Positions 1 through 7,844 of a DNA stretch of 64,000 nt are shown piece by piece. Every line of letters begins with the position of its first letter. Position 1 is the first letter of the stretch. A program made the position numbers and the translations under genes. Source of the DNA: Polaribacter batillariae (GTDB lineage: Bacteria; Bacteroidota; Bacteroidia; Flavobacteriales; Flavobacteriaceae). Under the pieces are notes generated by a model, which saw only the letters and a list, made by a program, of their open reading frames with translations, did no database searches and was not told the DNA's origin. Location: assembly GCF_017498485.1 (NCBI RefSeq), contig NZ_CP071795.1, positions 3,013,501 to 3,077,500 on the forward strand, written 5' to 3'.

Positions 1-1
1 T

Positions 2-328
2 AGAGAAGCTAAGAGTAATATTTTTTATCCGAAAATTAAAGAAATGGAAAGCTTAAATATACCACATTCCATTTTTCAAGAGGCTCGTCAAAATGATTTT
101 AGCAGCCTCTGGGTAAAAAATGTAACTGTTGTTTTTGGATGGGGCGTAAATACAAAGTTGAAAAGTCTAGCTTTAAAAGCAATCGAAAAAACCAAAGTAT
201 CAAATCCTATTGGTATTCAAAAACCAAACTTTAATTGGGCTTATTACCATCCTTTACCACCTAATACAAATAAACAAAAAGGATGGTTAAAAAGTATAAC
301 TACTATTCTGTTAGAAAGAAATCAATGA
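2..328 (+). CDS. 3' part of a DUF1643-like protein (cut by window edge)
   Basis: The reading frame is open from base 2 with no stop before it, so the gene almost certainly begins upstream of the window and the ATG at 44 is internal. About 108 residues are visible. They include VVFGWGVNTKLKSLALKAIE and a later YYHPLPPN segment, which recalls the C-terminal half of DUF1643 proteins (a hydrophobic strand ending in WG, then an HPL motif). No catalytic function is established for that family. It lies 253 bp upstream of the restriction-modification operon on the same strand, so it could be accessory cargo of the same island. The family call is from memory of the pattern and is tentative; reality of the coding frame is better supported. 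Confidence 0.45.
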   Translation, partial: REAKSNIFYPKIKEMESLNIPHSIFQEARQNDFSSLWVKNVTVVFGWGVNTKLKSLALKAIEKTKVSNPIGIQKPNFNWAYYHPLPPNTNKQKGWLKSITTILLERNQ

Positions 329-402
329 ATATACCTTTATGGGATAACGTTTTTTTTATTGAGTTGAAATAGGTATTTTAGTCACAAAATATTTTATACT
401 TT

Positions 403-410
403 TATGTTTG
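403..410 (+). promoter_or_regulatory. possible -7 box for the R-M operon
   Basis: TATGTTTG fits the Bacteroidota -7 consensus TAnnTTTG, but no clear TTTG box is seen at the expected -33 position. If used, it would give a leader of about 165 nt before the methyltransferase ATG at 582. The rest of the 329-581 gap is very AT-rich and shows no other convincing signal. Confidence 0.2.
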
Positions 411-581
411 AAATATTTAAATATTATTTTTCGTTTAGGTTATCACTTATTCTTAAAATAATGAATTTCATTTGCTATGATTTCCTTTTTTTAAATATTG
501 CGATTTTAGCTAAACTAAAAGTAGTTCAGTTCTTAATATCAAGGGATAAACAAGTGAATTTTCGTAATAATAAATAAACTA

Positions 582-1841
582 ATGAAATACAATTTTATAG
601 ACTTATTTGCTGGTGCAGGTGGCCTCTCTGAAGGATTTATTCAAGCTGGTTTTAAGCCAATTGCACATGTAGAAATTGAGAAGTCAGCTTGTAATACACT
701 AAAAACAAGGTCAGCCCATCATTATTTAAAGTCTAAAAATAAATATGATATTTATATCTCATACCTGAAAGGAGAAATTTCTCGCTCAGAACTTTATAAA
801 AACATTCCTAAAAATATTTTAAGTTCTGTAATTAATTTGTCTATCAGTGATGAAAACAATCAAACCATTCAAGCTATAATTGACAAATATTTAGCCAAAA
901 AAGAAGTCGATTTGATTATTGGAGGACCACCTTGTCAAGCATATTCATTGGTAGGAAGGTCTCGCTCTAAAACAAATATGGAAGGAGACCCAAGAAACTT
1001 CTTGTTTGTTCAATATGCAGAGTACTTAAAAAAGTACAAGCCTAAAATGTTCGTTTTTGAAAATGTTCTAGGTCTTAAATCTGCAAAAAAAGGCCATTAT
1101 CTTGCAGAAATGGAAAAGCTGTTTGATAAAAAAGGGTATCAAATAAAGTTATTTACTCTAGAAGCAAAAAAATTTGGTGTACTTCAAAACAGAAAACGAG
1201 TAATCATTTTGGGATGGAGAAAAAATATAAAATTCAATGTCCCAAACTTAGAAGAAATATTGATTGAAAATAATTATGTTGTTCAAGATTTATTAGAAGA
1301 TTTGCCTGTAATAAAATCAGGTGGGGGCAATGATAAGTTTTTGAATTACAAATCAGAAACAACAGAATATTTAAAAACTCACGCATTACGCAATGGAATT
1401 GATATTTTAACACAACATGTTGCAAGACCTCATAGAGATCAAGACAAAGAGATTTATAAAATAGCAGTAAACAAATGGTCTAGAAAGCAAGAACGTTTAA
1501 ATTACAATGATTTACCAGCGAGATTAAAAACACATCAAAATAGAACTTCTTTTACAGATAGATTTAAAGTTGTTGCTGCAGATTTACCTTACTCACAAAC
1601 AGTTGTCGCTCACATTTCTAAAGACGGTCATTATTACATCCATCCAGATGTAAAGCAAAATAGATCTATAACGGTTAGAGAGGCTGCCCGTTTGCAGTCT
1701 TTTCCGGATGACTATTATTTTGAAGGTGAAAAAGAAGGTGCTAATAGAACTGCTGCTTTTAAACAAATAGGCAATGCAGTTCCACCTTTAATGGCAAAAG
1801 CTATTGCTAATAAAATATTAATTATTTTAGATGGAAAATAA
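582..1841 (+). CDS. DNA (cytosine-5-)-methyltransferase
   Basis: The 419-aa product transfers a methyl group from S-adenosylmethionine to C5 of cytosine in a specific DNA sequence, and here would protect host DNA from the nucleases encoded downstream. C5-methyltransferase motifs appear in order: FIDLFAGAGGLSEGF (motif I, SAM binding) at the N-terminus, GGPPCQAYS with catalytic Cys118 (motif IV), FVFENVLGL (motif VI), QNRKRVIILG (motif VIII), a target recognition region around residues 230-330, ITVREAARLQSFP (motif IX) and QIGNAVPP (motif X). All motifs are intact and the length is normal. It overlaps the next gene by 11 bp and is first in a six-gene operon. The recognition sequence cannot be read from the protein. 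Confidence 0.95.
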   Translation: MKYNFIDLFAGAGGLSEGFIQAGFKPIAHVEIEKSACNTLKTRSAHHYLKSKNKYDIYISYLKGEISRSELYKNIPKNILSSVINLSISDENNQTIQAIIDKYLAKKEVDLIIGGPPCQAYSLVGRSRSKTNMEGDPRNFLFVQYAEYLKKYKPKMFVFENVLGLKSAKKGHYLAEMEKLFDKKGYQIKLFTLEAKKFGVLQNRKRVIILGWRKNIKFNVPNLEEILIENNYVVQDLLEDLPVIKSGGGNDKFLNYKSETTEYLKTHALRNGIDILTQHVARPHRDQDKEIYKIAVNKWSRKQERLNYNDLPARLKTHQNRTSFTDRFKVVAADLPYSQTVVAHISKDGHYYIHPDVKQNRSITVREAARLQSFPDDYYFEGEKEGANRTAAFKQIGNAVPPLMAKAIANKILIILDGK

Positions 1842-2610
1842 TCATAGACTATCACTCTATATTGCTTACTATCTTTCTAGGTTTGATAAGTTAGCTCTTA
1901 AAAAACTTAATTATAAAAACTGGGATGCTAGTTTTATTGATATTAGTGAGAAATTGAATGTTAAAAAACATTCTGTCCGTAATTGGAGAGATGAATTTGA
2001 TCCTCTATTTGGACATCGTGCAGGTTGGTATCAAAGACCAATGAGTCCGAGTCGAACTAATGTTGCTCTTGCTTTTGAAAATTTAGAAGAGCCTGAAATC
2101 AGAGGGATAGTTGAAGATATATTATCTGGCAAAATTAATAATGATTCCGATGGACTTAATCAATTACTTACTATTGCAGATGATGATTCTCCTATACAAA
2201 AATTAAAAGCATTTGTGCTTAGAGGGCCAACAGGGAAAAAAGCGGAGCAATTTTTTATAGAACACCATAAAATCAATAGTTTACCGAAATCAGGAGAATT
2301 AATAGATACTAGAGATTTAGGTTGTGGTTATGATTTTGAAATTAAATCATATAAAGAAAGACATTTTGTAGAAGTAAAGGGACTTGCAAATAGTGAAGGA
2401 GGTATACTCTTTACTAATAAAGAATGGGAATTGGCGAAAAAAGAAAGAAATAGCTATACAGTTTGCCTTGTATCAAACATTAATGAAATACCTAACATAA
2501 CTTTTATAAATGACCCTTATTTAAAATTAAATCCCAAAAAAAACATTGTTAAAACCGTTCAAATACAATGGAGCGTTGCTAAAACAGAATTACAAACCAT
2601 AAATGATTAA
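1831..2610 (+). CDS. HTH + DUF3883-type PD-(D/E)XK nuclease-like protein
   Basis: This 259-aa protein seems to have two parts. Residues about 30-60 include DISEKLNVKKHSVRNWRDEF, which looks like a helix-turn-helix. The C-terminal half reads as a DUF3883-like PD-(D/E)XK fold: a conserved helix (KKAEQFFIEHHKI), then GYDFEI with Asp168, then HFVEVKG with Glu181 and Lys183, the D...ExK signature. Placed between the methyltransferase and the GHKL ATPase, it is a good candidate for a restriction or strand-nicking subunit; alternatively the HTH makes it a specificity or control factor. The start ATG at 1831 overlaps the methyltransferase by 11 bp, and its stop overlaps the next start by 8 bp, implying translational coupling. 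Nuclease activity is inferred, not shown. Confidence 0.75.
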   Translation: MENNHRLSLYIAYYLSRFDKLALKKLNYKNWDASFIDISEKLNVKKHSVRNWRDEFDPLFGHRAGWYQRPMSPSRTNVALAFENLEEPEIRGIVEDILSGKINNDSDGLNQLLTIADDDSPIQKLKAFVLRGPTGKKAEQFFIEHHKINSLPKSGELIDTRDLGCGYDFEIKSYKERHFVEVKGLANSEGGILFTNKEWELAKKERNSYTVCLVSNINEIPNITFINDPYLKLNPKKNIVKTVQIQWSVAKTELQTIND

Positions 2611-4084
2611 CTACACCAACCTACAATCCACATCTGCAGAACCTGAAGCAAGTTCAATGATTGAAACCTTTCGTGCCATTGGTTATTCAATAGAAACTGC
2701 AATTGCTGATATTATAGATAATTCCATTACTGCTGGTGCAAAAAATATTTGGGTAGATTACGATTGGAAAGGAGCTAAGACAACACTTTCTATTTTGGAT
2801 GATGGTATAGGTATGAATAATGAACAACTTATTCAAGCAATGAGACCAGGTAGTAAAAATCCATTAGATACTAGAAGTGAAGATGATTTAGGTAGGTTTG
2901 GATTAGGGCTAAAGACTGCTTCATTTTCGCAATCAAGAAAGTTTACAGTTTTATCTAAAGCAGCTAGTTATAGTCATATTTATTGGAGTTGGGATTTAGA
3001 CTACGTCAATCAACAAAAATCTTGGAAGTTAATTCGTTATGTACCTAATGAATCTAAATGGATTCAAAAAATAGAAACACTAAAGACTGGCACATGTGTA
3101 ATATGGTGGGAATTAGATAGGTTAACAAAAGATACTCGTGAAGAAAGTCAGGAAGCAAAAAGTAAGTTTCTTGCAGTAATGGATAGTGTTAAAAAACATT
3201 TATCTATGGTTTTTCATCGTTTTATGGATGCCGGTTTAAAAATTTATTTCAGAGATAGATTAATTGAATCTTGGGATCCATTTATGATTGGAACTGAAGG
3301 TATTCAAACAAAACCGGAAACAAGATTAGAGGGCGGTAAAATCAGAATTAAAGGATTTGTATTACCACATAGATCAAAACTTTCTCCAGAACAATATCAA
3401 TACGGCAAAGGCCCAAAAGATAGTTGGACAGCACATCAAGGGTTTTATGTATATAGAAATAAACGACTACTAGTTGCTGGTGATTGGCTAGACCTTTTTA
3501 AAAGAGAAGTTCATTACGATCTCTGTAGAGTTCAAATAGATTTGCCTAATAATTTTGATGATGACTGGCAAATTGATATAAAAAAATCTATTGCAAGACC
3601 TCCTTCAATGTTTCGTAAGCAGATTTTGGCAATAGCTAAAGAAGTTAGAAATCAAGCTGTAGAGGTATATCGCCATAAGGGTAAAGTCTTAAAGCGAAAA
3701 TTAGTTACTGATGAATATTTTCCGTTTTGGGAAGAAAGAGCAAGACATGGAAAGCGTTTTTATAAAATAAATAGAAGTCACCCTCTTCTTAATGAATTGT
3801 TTTCTAAGTCTGGTGATATGAAAAAGGAAATAGAAAAAGTTATTCAGTTTATTGAAGAAACCATACCTGTTCCCTTAATTACACTTCAAGAAAGTGAAAA
3901 TGAAAAGCCACATGGACAACCTTTTGAAGGAATTGACCACAATGCCATAAAAAATACAATGCAAAAACTTTTTTCTTCTTATTTACTTACAGGTTCTTCC
4001 GTAGAAAAAGCGAAAGCAAGATTGTTGAATATGGAGCCATTTAACTTTTACCCAGAATATATAGAATTTTTAAAGCATGATTAA
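2603..4084 (+). CDS. MORC/MutL-like GHKL ATPase of an R-M system
   Basis: The 493-aa product has a GHKL (gyrase/Hsp90/histidine kinase/MutL) ATP-binding domain at its N-terminus: the N box DIIDNS at residues 36-41, LDDGIGMN around 65-72 and GRFGLGLKTA at 97-106. The following region resembles the S5-fold part of MORC-like proteins. Prokaryotic MORC-like ATPases occur in restriction systems with Z1 helicases and PD-(D/E)XK nucleases, the context seen here; they are thought to use ATP-driven dimer clamping on DNA to license cleavage. Start and stop overlap both neighbours by 8 bp. It is too short and lacks the features of MutL or HtpG proper (the true HtpG is at 37853-39763). Confidence 0.9.
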   Translation: MINYTNLQSTSAEPEASSMIETFRAIGYSIETAIADIIDNSITAGAKNIWVDYDWKGAKTTLSILDDGIGMNNEQLIQAMRPGSKNPLDTRSEDDLGRFGLGLKTASFSQSRKFTVLSKAASYSHIYWSWDLDYVNQQKSWKLIRYVPNESKWIQKIETLKTGTCVIWWELDRLTKDTREESQEAKSKFLAVMDSVKKHLSMVFHRFMDAGLKIYFRDRLIESWDPFMIGTEGIQTKPETRLEGGKIRIKGFVLPHRSKLSPEQYQYGKGPKDSWTAHQGFYVYRNKRLLVAGDWLDLFKREVHYDLCRVQIDLPNNFDDDWQIDIKKSIARPPSMFRKQILAIAKEVRNQAVEVYRHKGKVLKRKLVTDEYFPFWEERARHGKRFYKINRSHPLLNELFSKSGDMKKEIEKVIQFIEETIPVPLITLQESENEKPHGQPFEGIDHNAIKNTMQKLFSSYLLTGSSVEKAKARLLNMEPFNFYPEYIEFLKHD

Positions 4085-6848
4085 TATAGACCCAATTAAA
4101 ATAATTCGACAACTCTTAAATGGTAAATCTTCTGTAACTATGGAAGAAGTTGAAAATGCTGTAGATGTTTTTTTGAAAATGAATTTACCAATTGCAGATT
4201 CACGAGAAATGCTCATTAGAAAGGTAGATGAATTATTTACTATTAGACAAGATGAATGGCGTTCAATTGTTAAAGAAGAAGAAAATGAACCTTGGTTAAG
4301 TGATAAAAGAGCTTCCATTGATTTTACAAACGGTTTTTGGGGCAACTATAGACAATATCTAGAGGAAGATAAAGGGTTTGCTCCTGAAGTAGTTAACAAA
4401 CTAGATCTTTTAACAGATAGTATATTAGACAACTTGTTTGACCCAACGTTAAAAATTAAAGTAAACAAAAAAGGTTTGGTTGTTGGGCAAGTTCAATCAG
4501 GTAAAACAGCAAATTACACAGGATTAATTTGCAAAGGGGCAGACGCAGGTTTTGGTTTAATCATTGTAATGGCAGGTATTCATAACAACCTTAGAAGTCA
4601 AACTCAAATAAGAATAGATGAAAGTTTTCTTGGTTTTGATACACAACATACAAGAGCATTTAATCAACAAAGTATTAAAATTGGTGTAGGGAAACCTAGT
4701 TATGGTAAATCTAATGTAGCACATTCTTTAACTTCAAGTCTTGAAAAAGGTGATTTTACGCAAGGAGCAGCAAATGCCTTAGGTTTAAACTTCGATACGA
4801 ATGAACCAATTATTGCTGTAATTAAGAAAAATCCTCATGTATTAAGAAGGATTTATCAATGGCTTTCTGCACAAGCAGATGATACAGTTTTAGGAAGAAT
4901 TATAAGGAGTAAATCCCTTTTATTAATAGATGACGAGGCTGATAACGCATCAATCAATATTTCTAATGATCCAACTAGACAAAGTTCTATAAATGGTTGG
5001 ATTACCCAAATACTAGATCTTTTTGGTAAAAATGCTTATGTAGGCTACACAGCCACTCCATTTGCTAATATCTTTATACCTTTAAATGATCAAAATCTAT
5101 TTCCTAGAAACTTTATAAAAAATATACCAGCTCCTTCAAACTACGTAGGTCCAGAGAAAATATTTGGGTTTAGTCCATTGGTAGAAAATCAAACTTCTGA
5201 TACAGTTTTACCTATAGTAACAAGAATAAGAGATTACGCCAATTTTGTTCCTGATAGGCATAAAATGGCAGATCAATTACCCTCTGCATTGCCAGAATCG
5301 TTAAAAAAAGCAATTCGTTGCTTTATTCTCACATGTGCCATTCGTAGATTAAGAGGTCAAACAACAGTTCATAATTCAATGTTGGTTCATGTTTCTAGGT
5401 TTGTACGCTGGCAAGACCATATCACAGAACTTGTTAGTAATCAATTCATTTATTACAGAAGAGGTATTGATCAAAATGATAGAGGAATAATTAACGAATT
5501 AAAATCTACATTCCTTGAAGACAATTTAGACTACAAATCTTACGTGTCAGTATCTCAACAAATTCTAGATTCTGATTTAAGAAATTTAGACTCACAAATT
5601 CAAGTACATCAATGGTCTGATGTTTTAATACACCTAAATGATGCTGCTTCAAAAATTGAGGTAAAGTCAATTCATGGTGGTTCAGGTGAAGCTCTAGATT
5701 ATTTTGATCATAAAAACGGTCTTTCAGTAATAGCTGTAGGGGGTAACAAATTATCAAGAGGTTTAACTTTAGAAGGTCTTACTGTTAGTTACTATTTGCG
5801 TGCTTCTAAAATGTATGATACATTAATGCAAATGGGTCGTTGGTTTGGTTATAGAGGGGGCTATGTAGATTTATGTCGTTTATTTACCAGCCGTGAATTA
5901 AATGAATGGTTTTGTCATATAACACAAGCATCTGAGGAACTTCGTGAAGAATTTGACTACATGTCAGATGTCGCCGGTTCTACTCCAGAACAATATGCTT
6001 TAAGGGTTAGAACTCATCCAGGAGTTCTACAAATTTCGGCAACAAATAAAATGCGTTCTGCAATCACTGTGCAAATTTCATGGGCAGGAAGATTAGTTGA
6101 GTCTTATGAATTTAAAAAGGATATTCCTATCATAAATGGTAATTTCAAAACAGCACAAAATTTTATCTCTAGTTTACCCAATGGTTCTACTATAAAACCA
6201 AATGGCTATGTATGGTATGATATACCAGCTGCACAAATTTTAAATTTCTTTGAAGGGATTCAATCTGTTGAAAATCTCAAAAAAGCTGAACCTCGTAAAT
6301 TAATTCATTTCATAAATGCTCAATTAAGAAATGGTGAGCTAACTAAATGGAGAGTAGCTTTAATGTCTAAGCCAAAAGTAGTTAATAATTCACTTTTTCA
6401 AATTGGAAATACAGAGGTTCCAGTAGGTCAATGGAGAAGAACAGAAGATGATAAAAATTCAAACGAACATTATTATTATCTGAGAAAATCCCACATCATT
6501 AGTCCTTCAGATGAGTTTATTGATTTCACTGATATTGAAAAATTACAGGCAATGGAACTTACAAATCTGCGTAGAAAAAAACCAGGTCTAGCCTCATACC
6601 CTAATGGTCAAGTGGTCAGAAATGAATTAAGAGATCCTAAAAAACCTTTACTTCTCATTTATTTGCTGGATCCAGAAGAAAGCCTTGTCAAATATCCGCT
6701 ACCATTAGGAACAAATCCTTTTGTGGGTTATGCGATAAGTTTCCCTAAAAGTAATTTTAATGCTCCTGTATCTTATGCGGTAAATGAAGAGCTGTTAGAC
6801 AAATTTGATGTTGTAGAAGAAGATTTTGAAGACTATGAAGATGACTAA
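4077..6848 (+). CDS. Z1-domain superfamily II helicase/ATPase of an R-M system
   Basis: The 923-aa product is a Z1-type helicase-like ATPase. Visible motifs are Walker A in GQVQSGKTANYTG (Lys143), Walker B LLIDDEAD around residues 284-291, motif III-like GYTATPFAN, GGNKLSRGLTLEG and the arginine-finger motif QMGRWFGYR near residue 585. GxVQSGKT and RWFGYR are characteristic of the Z1 family. It probably translocates on or remodels DNA and couples ATP hydrolysis to the action of the associated nucleases. The gene begins in an 8-bp overlap with the ATPase stop (ATGATTAA) and ends in an 8-bp overlap with the next start (ATGACTAA). Length is typical of the family and no motif is broken. Confidence 0.93.
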   Translation: MINIDPIKIIRQLLNGKSSVTMEEVENAVDVFLKMNLPIADSREMLIRKVDELFTIRQDEWRSIVKEEENEPWLSDKRASIDFTNGFWGNYRQYLEEDKGFAPEVVNKLDLLTDSILDNLFDPTLKIKVNKKGLVVGQVQSGKTANYTGLICKGADAGFGLIIVMAGIHNNLRSQTQIRIDESFLGFDTQHTRAFNQQSIKIGVGKPSYGKSNVAHSLTSSLEKGDFTQGAANALGLNFDTNEPIIAVIKKNPHVLRRIYQWLSAQADDTVLGRIIRSKSLLLIDDEADNASINISNDPTRQSSINGWITQILDLFGKNAYVGYTATPFANIFIPLNDQNLFPRNFIKNIPAPSNYVGPEKIFGFSPLVENQTSDTVLPIVTRIRDYANFVPDRHKMADQLPSALPESLKKAIRCFILTCAIRRLRGQTTVHNSMLVHVSRFVRWQDHITELVSNQFIYYRRGIDQNDRGIINELKSTFLEDNLDYKSYVSVSQQILDSDLRNLDSQIQVHQWSDVLIHLNDAASKIEVKSIHGGSGEALDYFDHKNGLSVIAVGGNKLSRGLTLEGLTVSYYLRASKMYDTLMQMGRWFGYRGGYVDLCRLFTSRELNEWFCHITQASEELREEFDYMSDVAGSTPEQYALRVRTHPGVLQISATNKMRSAITVQISWAGRLVESYEFKKDIPIINGNFKTAQNFISSLPNGSTIKPNGYVWYDIPAAQILNFFEGIQSVENLKKAEPRKLIHFINAQLRNGELTKWRVALMSKPKVVNNSLFQIGNTEVPVGQWRRTEDDKNSNEHYYYLRKSHIISPSDEFIDFTDIEKLQAMELTNLRRKKPGLASYPNGQVVRNELRDPKKPLLLIYLLDPEESLVKYPLPLGTNPFVGYAISFPKSNFNAPVSYAVNEELLDKFDVVEEDFEDYEDD

Positions 6849-7836
6849 AATTGAAAAAATATGGAGTAATTTAGAAAGTGATACATCAGTTTATTCTGGC
6901 TTATTATACAAAAGATATGCTGCTGAAATTAAACCAGATGTTTTTATAGCTGTTAAAGCACCTGAAAGACTTAGAAGTATTGCTTTTAGAATTAAAAACT
7001 CTCTTCCTTTTGAAGAAAATCAATGGAATAAATTAAAAGATATTAAAATTGAAATGATTCCAGATGATAGGGATAAAACTAAAAAATTTCTATTAATACT
7101 CTTACTAAATAAACAACATAAAGACATATTTTCAACACTCTGCGAAGACTTAATTTTTGGTGTATCCAAGGTTTCTAATGATGAGGTTTTAATAGAAAAA
7201 TTATTAGAACGTCTAGAAAAATGGCAATCTCTATTTGAAAAAATAGGTAAACAAGGTTTGTCAGATGAGGCTCAAAGAGGGCTTTATGGTGAAGCTTTTT
7301 TTCTGCGATTTTTTTTAACAAATTCAACAAATAAAAATGATTGTATTAAATCATGGTTAGGTCCTACGAAATCAATTCAAGATTTTCAATATTCAAATTG
7401 GGCTGTTGAGGTAAAAACTACTCATGGTAACAACCATCAGAAAATACATATAAATAGTGAAAGACAATTAGATGATTCAATAATCGATAAGATTTTCCTT
7501 TATCATCTTTCATTAGATACTAGGGTTGGTAATGGCGAAAGTTTAAATGCAATTATTACTAACGTATTAAACTTATTAGAAGATAGTACAATAGCATTTA
7601 ATTTATTCAATCTAAAATTATTAGAATATGGTTATTATTCTAATCATAAACCTTTATATGAAGAAATAGGGTATACAATAAGACAAGAAAATATATATCG
7701 TGTTTCAGGTAATTTCCCGCGATTAACTGAAAGTCAAATACCAAATGGCGTTGGTGACGTAAAATACTCTATAGTACTATCGGAATCTGAAGAATGGAGA
7801 ATCAATAGTCCGTTATTATTGAATGAAATTTTATAA
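6841..7836 (+). CDS. PD-(D/E)XK motif protein (PF14390-like), probable R-M nuclease
   Basis: The product of about 331 aa has GLYGEAFFL followed by a Trp-rich stretch (WLGPTKSIQDFQ) and AVEVKTT, with Glu190 and Lys192 giving the ExK half of a PD-(D/E)XK active site. This is the pattern of the PF14390 family that always travels with Z1 helicases and GHKL ATPases. It is the most likely double-strand-cutting subunit. Three starts are possible: TTG 6826, ATG 6835 and ATG 6841. I chose 6841 because it makes an ATGACTAA overlap with the Z1 stop, the same arrangement as the two upstream junctions. The next gene starts 8 bp after its stop. Confidence 0.88.
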   Translation: MTKIEKIWSNLESDTSVYSGLLYKRYAAEIKPDVFIAVKAPERLRSIAFRIKNSLPFEENQWNKLKDIKIEMIPDDRDKTKKFLLILLLNKQHKDIFSTLCEDLIFGVSKVSNDEVLIEKLLERLEKWQSLFEKIGKQGLSDEAQRGLYGEAFFLRFFLTNSTNKNDCIKSWLGPTKSIQDFQYSNWAVEVKTTHGNNHQKIHINSERQLDDSIIDKIFLYHLSLDTRVGNGESLNAIITNVLNLLEDSTIAFNLFNLKLLEYGYYSNHKPLYEEIGYTIRQENIYRVSGNFPRLTESQIPNGVGDVKYSIVLSESEEWRINSPLLLNEIL

Positions 7837-7844
7837 TTATTGCA

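Noticed and set aside
2603..4084. MutL or a second HtpG
   Set aside because: The operon with Z1, PF14390 and AIPR genes and the divergent middle part fit the MORC-like R-M ATPase.
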